In this document: piece after piece, positions 18,290-27,834 of the stretch
Layout: every line of letters begins with the position of its first letter
Position numbering within the stretch: position 1 is the first letter of the stretch
Assembly (NCBI RefSeq): GCF_003254585.1
Contig: NZ_QJGZ01000031.1
Location: 62,001-126,000 of the forward strand
From: Flavobacterium sharifuzzamanii
GTDB lineage: Bacteria > Bacteroidota > Bacteroidia > Flavobacteriales > Flavobacteriaceae
Direction: 5' to 3'
DNA length: 64,000 nt
The notes under the pieces: model-generated
The model's database searches: none
What the model saw: the letters and a program-made list of their open reading frames with translations, nothing else
What the model was told of the DNA's origin: nothing
Made by a program: the position numbers and the translations under genes

Positions 18290-19378
18290 ATGACAAAGTA
18301 TAAATTCATACTTAGCGGAGGAGGAACAGGAGGGCATATCTATCCTGCAATTGCGATTGCAAATGAATTAAAATTACAATTTCCTGATGCGGAATTTCTT
18401 TTTGTAGGTGCCAAAGATAAAATGGAAATGCAGAAAGTGCCTCAAGCGGGTTACGAAATAAAAGGTCTTTGGATTGCTGGTTTACAGCGAAAACTGACTT
18501 TGCAGAACTTAATGTTTCCGTTAAAATTGGCAAGCAGTTTATTGGAATCAAAAAGAATAATAAAAAAGTTTAAGCCTAATGTTGTAATTGGAACGGGTGG
18601 TTTTGCCAGCGGTCCTTTATTGCAAGCGGCAGGTTCAGCAGGAATTCCAACAGTGGTTCAAGAACAGAATTCTTATCCAGGAATAACAAATAAATTGTTG
18701 AGCAAAAAGGCAAATGCAATTTGTGTGGCGTATCAAAATTTAGAACGTTTTTTTCCGAAAGAGAAAATCGTTTTAACAGGGAATCCAGTTCGTCAGGATT
18801 TGATTGATATCGAAAGTAAACGAGAGGAAGCAATTGCTTTTTATGGTTTAGACCCAAATAAGAAAACATTATTGGTTTTAGGAGGGAGTTTAGGAGCAAG
18901 AAGAATCAATCAATTAATTGAAAAAGAATTGCAAAATTTTTTTTCGCAAGATGTTCAGGTAATCTGGCAATGTGGGAAATTATATTTTGAAGAATATAAA
19001 AAATACAATCAGCCAAATGTAAAAGTGGTTGATTTTATTGAAAGAATGGATTTTGTTTACGCAGCATCAGATGTCATAATTTCACGTGCAGGTGCTTCAT
19101 CGGTGTCAGAATTATGTATTGTTGGAAAACCAGTGATTTTTATTCCGTCGCCGAATGTAGCTGAGGATCACCAAACTAAAAATGCGCAGGCAATTGTGGA
19201 TGAAAAAGGTGCGATTTTGTTGAAAGAATCTGAGCTTGACAGTCAGTTTAGCATTGTTTTTGAAGCGCTGCTGAAAGATCACGGAAAACAGAAACAATTA
19301 AGTGATAACATTAAAAAACTGGCAAGACCAAAAGCTACTCAAGATATTGTAGCAGAGATTGTGAAGTTAATTAAATAG
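18290..19378 (+). CDS. murG: Undecaprenyl-PP-MurNAc-pentapeptide GlcNAc transferase MurG
   Basis: Peripheral membrane glycosyltransferase (GT28) that converts lipid I to lipid II. The N-terminal G-loop [11 protein letters not shown] is at 10-20. The second loop [10 protein letters not shown], the segment TGNPVR, and the UDP-GlcNAc-binding segment [19 protein letters not shown] are present. 362 aa is typical. It is separated from ftsW by 16 bp. Confidence 0.96.
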   Translation: MTKYKFILSGGGTGGHIYPAIAIANELKLQFPDAEFLFVGAKDKMEMQKVPQAGYEIKGLWIAGLQRKLTLQNLMFPLKLASSLLESKRIIKKFKPNVVIGTGGFASGPLLQAAGSAGIPTVVQEQNSYPGITNKLLSKKANAICVAYQNLERFFPKEKIVLTGNPVRQDLIDIESKREEAIAFYGLDPNKKTLLVLGGSLGARRINQLIEKELQNFFSQDVQVIWQCGKLYFEEYKKYNQPNVKVVDFIERMDFVYAASDVIISRAGASSVSELCIVGKPVIFIPSPNVAEDHQTKNAQAIVDEKGAILLKESELDSQFSIVFEALLKDHGKQKQLSDNIKKLARPKATQDIVAEIVKLIK

Positions 19379-19453
19379 AAAAATTTAAAAAGCTGAAGGT
19401 ATATAGTTAAGAGACTTTAAAAACTTTGGACTTTAAGACATTAAGACTCAATT

Positions 19454-20803
19454 ATGAATTTAAATCAAATACAAAACGTTTATTTTATTGGTATCGGAGG
19501 AATCGGAATGAGTGCTCTGGCTCGTTATTTCAAGTTTATTGGAAAACAAGTTTCAGGTTACGACAAAACGCCTTCTATGCTGACTAATGAATTGATTGAG
19601 AGTGGTATTGATATTCATTTTGAAGATGATATAAACTTAATTCCAAAAGATTATTATGTAGAGAATACGTTGGTAATATATACGCCGGCTGTTCCAAAAA
19701 CACATTCAGAATGGAATTATTTTATTGAAAGAAATTTTGAGGTTAAAAAACGTGCTGAAGTTCTTGGAATTATAAGTAGAGATACTTTTTGTTTTGCAGT
19801 TGCTGGAACACACGGAAAAACAACAACATCAAGTATTTTGGGACATATTTTGTTTCAAAGTGGTGCTGATGTAACAGCTTTCATTGGTGGAATTGTAGAA
19901 AATTACAATTCGAATTTAATCGGAAACGGAAAAACAGTAACGGTTGTTGAAGCAGATGAATTTGACAGATCGTTTTTGCATTTGCGTCCAGATATCGCTT
20001 GTGTGACTTCTATGGATGCGGATCATTTGGATATTTATGGAACTAGCGATGCAATTCAAGCTTCGTTTAGAGAATTTGCTTCAAAAGTTGAGGATAAAAA
20101 TAATCTCTTCATTACCAAAGAATTGCCTTTAGATGGTGTTCAATGCGCTATAAATGAAGATGCTGTATATAAAGCTTATAATGTTCGAATAGAGGATGGG
20201 GCTTATGTTTTTGATGTGCAGACGCCATCAGAAATTATGAAAGATTTACGTTTCGGATTGCCTGGAAAACACAATTTAATGAATGGATTGATGGCTATTG
20301 CGATGGCTAAAACTTTCGGCACCCCGACCGATTCTATTGCAAAAGCCATTGCTTCATTCAACGGAATCAGAAGACGTTTTTCGTATCAGATTAAGAGCGA
20401 AAATTTAGTATATATTGATGATTATGCACATCATCCGACAGAAATAAATGCTGTTCATCAAGCAGTTAGAGAATTGTATCCAGGACGTAAAGTGCTGGCA
20501 ATTTTCCAACCGCATTTATTTAGTAGAACAAGAGATTTCGTTGACGGATTTGCAGCAAGCTTATCGCAGTTTGATGAAGTGTTTTTGATGGATATTTACC
20601 CTGCTAGAGAGCTTCCGATGGAAGGAGTGACCTCTGAATGGCTTTTAGGTAAAATGACAAATTCGAACAAAAAAATTGTTGCAAAAGAAGATTTATTAGG
20701 TGAAATCAAAGCCAGTGATGCACCTATTATTGTAACAATTGGAGCTGGTGATCTGGGAGAGATGGTTCCGTCAATTAAAAAGGTTTTAAATGAAAATATT
20801 TAA
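19454..20803 (+). CDS. murC: UDP-MurNAc:L-alanine ligase MurC
   Basis: First Mur ligase in stem-peptide synthesis. The UDP-binding GIGGIGMSALAR lies near the N-terminus, the ATP loop AGTHGKTTTS at about 117-126, and the C-terminal motif DDYAHHPTEI is present. 449 aa is typical. A 75-bp gap to murG shows no clear promoter. The 3' end overlaps ftsQ by 14 nt. Confidence 0.96.
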   Translation: MNLNQIQNVYFIGIGGIGMSALARYFKFIGKQVSGYDKTPSMLTNELIESGIDIHFEDDINLIPKDYYVENTLVIYTPAVPKTHSEWNYFIERNFEVKKRAEVLGIISRDTFCFAVAGTHGKTTTSSILGHILFQSGADVTAFIGGIVENYNSNLIGNGKTVTVVEADEFDRSFLHLRPDIACVTSMDADHLDIYGTSDAIQASFREFASKVEDKNNLFITKELPLDGVQCAINEDAVYKAYNVRIEDGAYVFDVQTPSEIMKDLRFGLPGKHNLMNGLMAIAMAKTFGTPTDSIAKAIASFNGIRRRFSYQIKSENLVYIDDYAHHPTEINAVHQAVRELYPGRKVLAIFQPHLFSRTRDFVDGFAASLSQFDEVFLMDIYPARELPMEGVTSEWLLGKMTNSNKKIVAKEDLLGEIKASDAPIIVTIGAGDLGEMVPSIKKVLNENI

Positions 20804-21512
20804 TTGGGCAAATATAAGATTAGTACTTATTTTCGGACTGGTTTTATTTCTATATTCCTTCGCACAACATCGAAATGGAGATCGAAAATTGAAAAAATCG
20901 ATGGTTGTTTTTGTAGGAGAAAATACGCTTTTTGTGAAGCCAGAAACGGTTAATAAATTGTTGATAGAAAATAAAAGAGACGCTTCCAGTATTAGAAAAG
21001 ATGAAGTAGATTTGAATAAGATAGAGAAAACCCTCGATACGCAAGAGATGATTGAGAAGTCAAATGTTTTTGTAAGTATCGATGGAGTTCTAAAAGCAGT
21101 AGTAAAACAGAAGACGCCCATAGCAAGAGTTTATGATGGCGCTGCTTCTTTTTATATTGACTATGAGGGTAATAAAATGCCCTTGTCGGACAATTTCACT
21201 GCGCGAGTTCCTCTTGTTTCAGGGGCAATAAATGCAAAAAATAACGAAGATTTAGCAGCTTTATTTCGCACAATTTATGACGATGCGTTTTTGAAAAAAA
21301 ACATCATTGCTATAGAGATTATGCCGAATGGAAGCTTAAAAATGTTTAATCGTAACTATGATTACTTCATAGATTTTGGCAGAACGATGAATGTTGATAA
21401 GAAATTTAGAAACTATAAAGCGTTTTTTCAAAAAGCGGTTTTAGATAGTTCGTTATACAAATACAAAAAAATTGACCTTAGGTTTACGGAACAAGTAGTT
21501 TGCACTAAATAA
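20790..21512 (+). CDS. ftsQ: Divisome protein FtsQ/DivIB
   Basis: Bitopic membrane protein: one N-terminal helix (about 8-25), then a periplasmic POTRA-like region (about 40-110, including LNKIEKTLDTQEMIEKSNVFVSIDG split as LDTQEMIEKSNVFVS) and a C-terminal beta domain. It links FtsL/FtsB to the rest of the divisome. Sequence conservation is weak and the call rests on topology, the POTRA-like pattern and location between murC and ftsA. Confidence 0.88.
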   Translation: MKIFNWANIRLVLIFGLVLFLYSFAQHRNGDRKLKKSMVVFVGENTLFVKPETVNKLLIENKRDASSIRKDEVDLNKIEKTLDTQEMIEKSNVFVSIDGVLKAVVKQKTPIARVYDGAASFYIDYEGNKMPLSDNFTARVPLVSGAINAKNNEDLAALFRTIYDDAFLKKNIIAIEIMPNGSLKMFNRNYDYFIDFGRTMNVDKKFRNYKAFFQKAVLDSSLYKYKKIDLRFTEQVVCTK

Positions 21513-21518
21513 TAGAAA

Positions 21519-22925
21519 ATGGAAAAAGATAACATTGCAGTAGGTCTAGATATTGGAACAACCAAAATCGTTGCCATGATTGGCAAAAAAAATGAATATG
21601 GTAAGTTGGAGATTTTGGGCATTGGTAAATCCAAAAGTTTGGGAGTTGCCAGAGGAGTAGTAAACAACATCACGCAGACGATTCAATCGATACAACAAGC
21701 GATAATCGAAGCAGAAAATAATTCAGGATACAAAATCAAAGATGTGGTTGTGGGTATTGCCGGACAGCACATCAGAAGTATTCAGCATACTGATTACATC
21801 AGCAGAAATAATCCTGAAGAAGTAATTGGGGAAAAAGATATTCAGCTTCTAATCGATCAGGTAAATAAACTGGCGATGTTACCAGGAGAAGAAATTATTC
21901 ACGTTTTACCGCAAGAATTTAAAATCGACGGACAATCTGAAATTAAAGAGCCAATCGGAATGTACGGCGGAAGATTAGAATCTAGTTTTCATGTTGTAGT
22001 TGGACAGGCATCTTCAATTAGAAACGTTGGAAGATGTATTCAGAGTTCAGGAATAGAATTGTCTGGATTGACATTAGAGCCATTGGCTTCGGCTGATGCC
22101 GTTTTAAGTCAGGAAGAAAAAGAAGCTGGTGTTGCGCTTATCGATATTGGAGGCGGAACAACAGATTTGGCTATTTTCAAAGATGGCATCATTCGTCATA
22201 CTGCAGTAATTCCTTTTGGAGGAAATGTAATTACAGATGATATCAAAGAAGGATGTTCGATTATTGAAAAACAAGCTGAACTTTTAAAGATAAAATTCGG
22301 ATCTGCTTGGCCAGGAGAAAATAAAGACAATGAAATTGTTTCAATCCCAGGTTTGAGAGGAAGAGAGCCAAAAGAGATTTCGCTTAAAAACTTATCTAAA
22401 ATTATCCATGCAAGAGTTGTGGAAATTGTAGAACAGGTTTTTGCAGAGATTAAAGCTTATGGGCACGAAGATCCACGTAAAAAACTAATCGCTGGAATTG
22501 TATTAACAGGTGGAGGTGCACAATTAAAGCACATTAAACAGTTGGTAGAATACATTACAGGAATGGATACTAGAATTGGTTATCCGAACGAGCATTTGGC
22601 AGGTAACTCTAGTGAAGAAATCTCTAGCCCGTTATTTGCAACTGCAGTAGGATTAGTAATGAACAGTATCGAAAACAGTTCGCAAAGTGCTGTTAGATTG
22701 GAAATGGTTCAAGAACAGCCAAAAGTTGTTTACAGAACTGCTCCGCCAGTGCAGCGATACGAAGTTGAAGAAAACTACGTTGAGAAAGTAGAAACCATTG
22801 AAGAACCTAGAGAAACCGTAAGTCAAAGGGTGCCTAAAAATGAATCTACTGAAACCAAAATAAGAAGATCATTTTTTGATCGATATGTCGACAAAATCAA
22901 AGAATTTTTAGACAACGCAGAATAA
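21519..22925 (+). CDS. ftsA: Division protein FtsA
   Basis: Actin-fold ATPase that anchors FtsZ at the membrane. Phosphate-1 motif GLDIGTTKIVAMIG is near the N-terminus. The phosphate-2 motif IDIGGGTTDLAIF is at about 208-220 and the adenosine motif GIVLTGGGAQL at about 327-337. The C-terminal tail (IRRSFFDRYVDKIKEFLDN) looks like the amphipathic membrane-targeting helix. At 468 aa it is about 50 aa longer than E. coli FtsA owing to a charged linker before this helix. Confidence 0.96.
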   Translation: MEKDNIAVGLDIGTTKIVAMIGKKNEYGKLEILGIGKSKSLGVARGVVNNITQTIQSIQQAIIEAENNSGYKIKDVVVGIAGQHIRSIQHTDYISRNNPEEVIGEKDIQLLIDQVNKLAMLPGEEIIHVLPQEFKIDGQSEIKEPIGMYGGRLESSFHVVVGQASSIRNVGRCIQSSGIELSGLTLEPLASADAVLSQEEKEAGVALIDIGGGTTDLAIFKDGIIRHTAVIPFGGNVITDDIKEGCSIIEKQAELLKIKFGSAWPGENKDNEIVSIPGLRGREPKEISLKNLSKIIHARVVEIVEQVFAEIKAYGHEDPRKKLIAGIVLTGGGAQLKHIKQLVEYITGMDTRIGYPNEHLAGNSSEEISSPLFATAVGLVMNSIENSSQSAVRLEMVQEQPKVVYRTAPPVQRYEVEENYVEKVETIEEPRETVSQRVPKNESTETKIRRSFFDRYVDKIKEFLDNAE

Positions 22926-23004
22926 TAAAAAGAGAAGGATTATTTCTTGCCCCAAGTCAAGAAGTAAAAAATGTACTTAATAAGAATTTCAAAAAACCAA
23001 AAAG

Positions 23005-25002
23005 ATGATGAGCAACTCAGAATTTGGAAGTATTTCATTTGATTTACCAAAAAATCAATCAAATGTAATCAAAGTAATAGGTGTAGGTGGGGGCGGAAGT
23101 AACGCTATTAACCACATGTTCAAACAAGGTATTAAAGGCGTAGATTTTATCGTTTGTAATACCGATTCGCAAGCGCTTCAAAATAGTTCAGTACCCAATA
23201 AGATTCAGTTAGGAGTTAATTTAACTGAAGGATTAGGAGCAGGAGCAAATCCAGACGTTGGACAGCAGTCGGCTATCGAAAGTATTTCGGATATTGAAAA
23301 AATGTTGGATAAGAATACTAAGATGGTATTCATTACTGCTGGTATGGGTGGAGGAACTGGAACTGGTGCAGCTCCGGTAATTGCTCAATTAGCAAAAGAA
23401 AGAGAAATATTAACAGTTGGTATCGTGACAATTCCATTTCAGTTTGAAGGGAAAGTACGTCAGGAGCAAGCGATTATTGGAATTGAGAAATTGCGTAAGC
23501 AGGTCGATTCTTTAATTGTAATCAACAACAATAAATTAAGAGAAGTATACGGAAATCTTGGTTTTAAAGCAGGATTCTCTAAAGCGGATGAAGTTTTGGC
23601 AACAGCCTCCAGAGGTATTGCTGAAGTAATTACGCACCACTATACTCAAAATATCGATTTACGTGACGCAAAAACTGTTTTGGCTAACAGTGGAACTGCG
23701 ATCATGGGATCTTCTGTGGCTGAAGGCGACAACAGAGCTAAAGATGCTATTGTTTCAGCGTTAGATTCTCCATTGTTAAATGACAATAAAATTACGGGTG
23801 CCAAAAACGTATTGTTGCTTATCGTTTCTGGAACTAATGAAATTACTCTTGACGAAATTGGAGAAATCAACGATCACATTCAAGATGAAGCTGGTTATAA
23901 TGCAAATATCATTATGGGAGTTGGTGAAGACGAAACTCTTGGTGAAGCTATTGCTGTAACTATTATCGCTACAGGTTTTGACGTAGAACAACAAAACGAA
24001 ATTGTAAATACAGAGCCAAAGAAAATCATTCACACGTTAGAAGATGAGCAGAGAAGTGTTCATAATTTAACAAACAAACCGCTTGCTTCTTTTGACCTAA
24101 CTGTTGATACACCGACAGCGAAAGTGGAAGATAAAGTTGTTTTTGATTTAATTGATGATGATGAAACATTTACTCCAACTGCACAAGCTGTTGCTCCAGC
24201 AATCAATCAGGAAGAGTTAGTGGTGATGTCTGAGTTTATCAAAAATCTAGATGTAACTTTCGAAATTGTTTCGCCAATTACAGATATCGATTTTACAATT
24301 TCATCTCCTGAGGCACCAGCCGTTCAACAAGTACAACAAGTACAGCAACAGCAGCCATTCCAGCCAGTGCAACAACAAAGAGTTTTTGAAAAAGAGGAAC
24401 AGACAACTTTCTCTTTTGATCTTCCTTTGTTTAAGCAAGAGCCTGTAAAAAGAGAACCAGTTGTTGAGGATAATAGAGTTCTGTTTGAATTGACAAATGA
24501 AACTCGTGATATTAAAGTAAACGATCCAGTACAATTTGTTCCTGTAACTGAAGTTTCAGACAACGGAATTATTAAATATTCTCTAGAAGAATATATGGAA
24601 GTTGAAAATGATTTATTGGCTTCTAAACCAGTTGAAAAAGTAGTTGAGCCTACAATTCCAGAAGAATTAAATATTACATTGAAGCAAAGAGTTGATTTTG
24701 CAAGTCAGCCTGATATTTCTACAACTTCTGAAGTTTCTCCTTTAGAATTAACTATTGAAGAAACATTACGTTTAAGAGCAGAAGAAAGAAGAAAGAAACT
24801 AAAAGAATTTAACTATAAATTCCATAACAATGTTTCTAGAATCGATGAGTTGGAAAAAGAGCCAGCTTACAAAAGATTAGGAATAGATTTGTCTAATTCT
24901 CAGTCTAATAATACTAATTCTAGAATCTCTGTTGGAACAGACAGTAATAATGATTTACAATTACGTTCAAACAATTCATTTTTGCACGATAACGTAGATT
25001 AA
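23005..25002 (+). CDS. ftsZ: Cell division GTPase FtsZ with very long C-terminal linker
   Basis: Tubulin homologue forming the Z ring. N-terminal [13 protein letters not shown] (26-38), tubulin signature GGGTGTG (115-121) and the synergy-loop region are intact, so the GTPase core (to about residue 330) looks functional. The remaining ~330 residues are a low-complexity linker rich in Val, Gln, Glu and Pro (with [11 protein letters not shown]). A candidate conserved C-terminal peptide [11 protein letters not shown] (about 619-629) is followed by another ~35 Ser/Asn-rich residues. Total 665 aa compares with ~380 in E. coli. A strong terminator follows. Confidence 0.96.
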   Translation: MMSNSEFGSISFDLPKNQSNVIKVIGVGGGGSNAINHMFKQGIKGVDFIVCNTDSQALQNSSVPNKIQLGVNLTEGLGAGANPDVGQQSAIESISDIEKMLDKNTKMVFITAGMGGGTGTGAAPVIAQLAKEREILTVGIVTIPFQFEGKVRQEQAIIGIEKLRKQVDSLIVINNNKLREVYGNLGFKAGFSKADEVLATASRGIAEVITHHYTQNIDLRDAKTVLANSGTAIMGSSVAEGDNRAKDAIVSALDSPLLNDNKITGAKNVLLLIVSGTNEITLDEIGEINDHIQDEAGYNANIIMGVGEDETLGEAIAVTIIATGFDVEQQNEIVNTEPKKIIHTLEDEQRSVHNLTNKPLASFDLTVDTPTAKVEDKVVFDLIDDDETFTPTAQAVAPAINQEELVVMSEFIKNLDVTFEIVSPITDIDFTISSPEAPAVQQVQQVQQQQPFQPVQQQRVFEKEEQTTFSFDLPLFKQEPVKREPVVEDNRVLFELTNETRDIKVNDPVQFVPVTEVSDNGIIKYSLEEYMEVENDLLASKPVEKVVEPTIPEELNITLKQRVDFASQPDISTTSEVSPLELTIEETLRLRAEERRKKLKEFNYKFHNNVSRIDELEKEPAYKRLGIDLSNSQSNNTNSRISVGTDSNNDLQLRSNNSFLHDNVD

Positions 25003-25024
25003 TTTTTAGAATCATAATATTAGG

Positions 25025-25064
25025 TAACCCGAAAATTGGATTTAATTTTCGGGTTATTTTTTTT
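25025..25064 (+). terminator. Terminator of the dcw operon
   Basis: TAACCCGAAAATT (25025-25037) pairs perfectly with AATTTTCGGGTTA (25044-25056), followed by a T-run. Confidence 0.88.
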
Positions 25065-25071
25065 ATCTTCG
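25064..25071 (+). promoter_or_regulatory. Candidate -7 box for the GatB/YqeY gene
   Basis: TATCTTCG matches TAnnTTTG at all but one position, starting where the ftsZ terminator ends. It would give a ~190-nt leader that contains the repeat at 25121. Confidence 0.35.
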
Positions 25072-25120
25072 CACAGAATTTCAAAATTTGACTTTTAAAT
25101 AGTACTTTTAAAATAATATT

Positions 25121-25183
25121 GTCACCCTGAGCGTAGTCGAAGGGTTTTTTGTCGAAAAGAGCTTCGACTCCGCTCAGCCTGAC
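25121..25183. repeat. GTCACCCTGAGC palindromic repeat
   Basis: The arms GTCACCCTGAGCGTAGTCGA and its near-complement TCGACTCCGCTCAGCCTGAC enclose a short loop. It shares GTCAxCCTGAG termini with the units at 33499-34281. Elsewhere, half an arm (TCACTCAGGGTGAC) occurs at 41881. Confidence 0.75.
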
Positions 25184-25265
25184 AAACTATAGGATTAGTT
25201 AAATAAAAATTCCAAATTAATATATCAATTAATAAGCGCTTAGCTTATTCAAATAAAATATAGAC

Positions 25266-25715
25266 ATGAGTTTACAAACACAAATCATGGACGAAATTAA
25301 AACGGCCATGAAAGCAAAAGATACAGTAGCTTTAGAAGCTTTAAGAGCTGTTAAATCTGAATTATTATTGGCTTCAACAGCTTCAGGATCTAAAGAAGAT
25401 TTATCTGAAGATGATGAAATTAAATTACTTCAAAGATTGGTTAAAACTCGTAAAGAAAGCGCAAGAATCTTTACAGAGCAAAACCGTCCAGATTTAGCAG
25501 AACCAGAATTGGCTCAAGTTGCTGTAATTGAGAAGTTTTTACCAGCTCAATTAAGCGAAGAAGAAGTAGAAGCTGTAGTAGCAAAAATCATTGCTGAAAC
25601 AGGAGCTTCTGGAATTGCTTCAATGGGTAAAGTAATGGGATTAGCATCTGCTCAATTAGGAGGAACTGCTGAAGGAAAAACCATTTCTACAATTGTAAAA
25701 AAATTACTGTCGTAA
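25266..25715 (+). CDS. GatB/YqeY-domain protein
   Basis: 149-aa soluble protein of the YqeY family, which resembles the tRNA-binding tail domain of GatB. Family features: N-terminal IMDEIKTAMKAKDTVALEALRAVKSEL, split as MDEIKTAMKAKD and LEALRAVKSEL, and the C-terminal segment ASMGKVMG. It is frequently found near ftsZ in Bacteroidota. A role in tRNA amidotransfer has been inferred only from the domain; the true function is unknown. It is followed by a repeat and then tRNA-Arg. Confidence 0.9.
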   Translation: MSLQTQIMDEIKTAMKAKDTVALEALRAVKSELLLASTASGSKEDLSEDDEIKLLQRLVKTRKESARIFTEQNRPDLAEPELAQVAVIEKFLPAQLSEEEVEAVVAKIIAETGASGIASMGKVMGLASAQLGGTAEGKTISTIVKKLLS

Positions 25716-25836
25716 TTTTTAAATTCCAATAAAGAAAATCTAAATTCCAAATTGGAAAGCTCAATATATAAATTCCAAATTCCAATACTAAACTTGGAAT
25801 TTGGGATTTTAAAAAATTGAAAATTTAAATATTTTT
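25716..25836. repeat. AAATTCC-type palindromic repeat before tRNA-Arg
   Basis: AAATTCCAAATTCCAA (25770-25785) pairs with TTGGAATTTGGGATTT (25794-25809), preceded by two further AAATTCCAA units. It probably ends the GatB/YqeY transcript. Confidence 0.65.
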
Positions 25837-25910
25837 GACCTCGTAGTTCAACTGGATAGAATATCAGATTTCGGCTCTGAGGGTTGGGGGTTCGAACCCC
25901 TCCGGGGTCA
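25837..25910 (+). tRNA. tRNA-Arg (anticodon UCG)
   Basis: Acceptor stem GACCTCG/CGGGGTC closes with one T-G pair. D stem GTTC/GAAT; anticodon stem TCAGA/TCTGA with loop TTTCGGC, anticodon TCG at 25871-25873, which reads CGA and possibly other CGN codons. T arm GGGGG-TTCGAAC-CCCTC. Discriminator A73; the CCA end is not encoded. Length is 74 nt. A terminator hairpin follows. Confidence 0.97.
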
Positions 25911-25923
25911 CTATAAAAGTTGA

Positions 25924-25957
25924 AAGCCTGAGAATATTGATTCTCAGGCTTTTTTTT
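25924..25957 (+). terminator. Terminator of tRNA-Arg
   Basis: AAGCCTGAGAAT pairs perfectly with ATTCTCAGGCTT over 12 bp with a 4-nt loop, followed by a T-run. A near copy lies at 27145. Confidence 0.85.
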
Positions 25958-26046
25958 ATGATACGAAAATACATTCTTAACTTTGGTTTCAATATTGGTT
26001 TACACATCATGAATCTTTAATTGAAACGAAATATAGATCCAAAAGC

Positions 26047-26988
26047 ATGACAAAAGAAGAGTCTATTAAAGAGTACTATTTTAGAATTAATAAGAGTATA
26101 GATTATATTAAAGAGAATCTTCATGAAGAACTTTCTTTAGAGCAATTGGCTGTTCTTTCGAATTTTTCAAAATTTCATTTTCATAGAATTTTCAAGTCAG
26201 TTACAGGAAAAACAATTAATGATTTTATTAAAAATGCAAAAATTGAAAGAGCCTTATTCTTCTTAATGAACAATCCTTCAAAAACGATTAGTGAAATTGC
26301 AACTGATTGTGGCTTTTTAAGTATTTCGTCCTTTTCAAGAGCTTTTCGTGAAGTTAAACAGCAAACACCTTCTGAATGGCGGAAGTTGTATAAAAATAGC
26401 AATATTGGTATAATAGATAGCAATATTGGAAAAATGCAGTCCGAAATTGAAAACTACCTTGCACTCAAATTAAATAATTTAAAAAATATTGAAATGAGTG
26501 AAACTATAAAACTTGATTTTGAAATCAAAAAGCTCGATGCATTTAATGTTATTTACATTCGAAATCTGAATATTCACAAACATGATAGTGAAACATTTGA
26601 AGATATGTTTAAACAGCTTTTTAGCTGGGCTTCTCCGAGAAATTTGGTGAATTTTCCTGAAACAAAAGCACTAACTGTTTATAGAAGCAATGCTAATTTA
26701 GAAGGAATGCTTCAGGCAGATGTTTGTTTGTCTGTCCCTGAAAAAATAGTTGGAGAAGGTATAATTGGCAATACAACCATAAGTGGCGGATTATATGCTA
26801 TTTTCCATAAAGAAGCGCCAATGTCTGAATGCTTTAAAACATGGAAGTATATTTACGAAGTATGGTTTGAAGAAAATGGGTATCAGCCAGATAATAGAAA
26901 TTTCTTTTTGAGTCATTTAAATGATCCTAAATTACATCCCGAAAATCATCACATTATTGATATTTATATACCAATAAAATTATTGTGA
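26047..26988 (+). CDS. AraC-family regulator with GyrI-like effector domain
   Basis: Transcription regulator of 313 aa. An N-terminal AraC double helix-turn-helix (about 15-115) includes LSLEQLAVLSNFSKFHFHRIFK and the second-HTH signature ISEIATDCGFLSISSFSRAFRE (read as CGFLSISSFSRAFRE). The C-terminal half (about 155-313) fits the GyrI/BmrR small-molecule-binding domain, ending in DIYIPIKLL as such domains often do. This places it with Rob/SoxS-like multidrug-sensing regulators. Neighbouring genes are not clear targets. No TAnnTTTG box is evident upstream. Confidence 0.9.
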   Translation: MTKEESIKEYYFRINKSIDYIKENLHEELSLEQLAVLSNFSKFHFHRIFKSVTGKTINDFIKNAKIERALFFLMNNPSKTISEIATDCGFLSISSFSRAFREVKQQTPSEWRKLYKNSNIGIIDSNIGKMQSEIENYLALKLNNLKNIEMSETIKLDFEIKKLDAFNVIYIRNLNIHKHDSETFEDMFKQLFSWASPRNLVNFPETKALTVYRSNANLEGMLQADVCLSVPEKIVGEGIIGNTTISGGLYAIFHKEAPMSECFKTWKYIYEVWFEENGYQPDNRNFFLSHLNDPKLHPENHHIIDIYIPIKLL

Positions 26989-27144
26989 TAATTATGAAAT
27001 TGTCCTTTACAGTCTCATTTTCTTTTACAGCTAATGGTATGCAATTCAATTTTAGAATAAATTATTTTTAAATATTATATCGAAGTACTTAAGCTATGAT
27101 GTTACTTAAGTAGAAAATAGGCATTAGATTATGCAGCTATTTAA

Positions 27145-27176
27145 AATCCTGAGAATGTAGATTCTCAGGATTTTTT
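27145..27176 (+). terminator. Terminator downstream of the AraC-type gene (copy of the tRNA-Arg terminator)
   Basis: AATCCTGAGAAT-gtag-ATTCTCAGGATT plus a T-run. The core CCTGAGAAT...ATTCTCAGG is identical to that of the tRNA-Arg terminator at 25924. Confidence 0.75.
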
Positions 27177-27257
27177 ATGGTTTGAATTTTTTTTAAATTT
27201 TCTTTAGTTTAAAAGTGCCTATGATTAATGGAGGTTTTGGTTCGAACCTTGGCAATT

Positions 27258-27809
27258 CTACTTATTAATTTGATCGTTTCTTAAAGTGTAAGTTACCAGA
27301 TTTTTTATATTCTCATGGGTATTATTATATTTTTTATTCTCCAATTCAAAGTTCATTTTTTTTAATATTGATACAGAATTAATGTTGTCGGAAGACGGAA
27401 AAGCAGTTATCATTTTTGCTTTTATTTTTTCAAACGCATATTCTATTACTTTTTTGATTGCTTCAGTCATTATTCCTTTGCCTTGAAATTCACTCAGCAT
27501 TTCATATCCTATTTCTACAATTTCATTTTCAATATCAAAATTCCATAAACAAACTGAACCAATTAGGTTGTTATTTCCTTTTTCCGTTATGACCCAATAA
27601 ATGCATTCATTTCTCGCAATTAAATTTTGCATTTTAATTATGTATTCTTCTGCTTTTTTTAAGCTTGACGAATTGTCTCTTCCGACAAACGCATTTACAA
27701 TTGCATCAGAATGTAATTTATGAATTAAAACAACATCCGTGTTTTCAATATTTCTTAATATTAATCTTTCGGTAATCAGTTTAGGGAAATCTCTAAAATT
27801 CAATTCCAT
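27258..27809 (-). CDS. GNAT-family N-acetyltransferase (RimJ/RimL-like)
   Basis: 183-aa single-domain acetyltransferase. The N-terminal segment FPKLITERLILRNI is the usual start of the RimJ/RimL group. The acetyl-CoA-binding motif A is visible as EIGYEMLSEFQGKGIMTEAIKKVIEYAF (core QGKGIMTEA at about 110-118). Substrate unknown; family members acetylate protein N-termini or small amines. It belongs to a minus-strand run of small accessory genes that begins near 30150. Confidence 0.88.
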   Translation of the reverse strand: MELNFRDFPKLITERLILRNIENTDVVLIHKLHSDAIVNAFVGRDNSSSLKKAEEYIIKMQNLIARNECIYWVITEKGNNNLIGSVCLWNFDIENEIVEIGYEMLSEFQGKGIMTEAIKKVIEYAFEKIKAKMITAFPSSDNINSVSILKKMNFELENKKYNNTHENIKNLVTYTLRNDQINK

Positions 27810-27834
27810 TCTGTATTTTTTTTTGATTAATTTT

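Noticed and set aside
25830-25837. TAnnTTTG match before tRNA-Arg
   Set aside because: It overlaps the first base of the tRNA, so transcription from it would start inside the tRNA.
27229-27252. tRNA fragment around GGTTCGAACC
   Set aside because: Only a T-loop-like word is present; the flanking stems do not pair and no acceptor or anticodon arm can be built.
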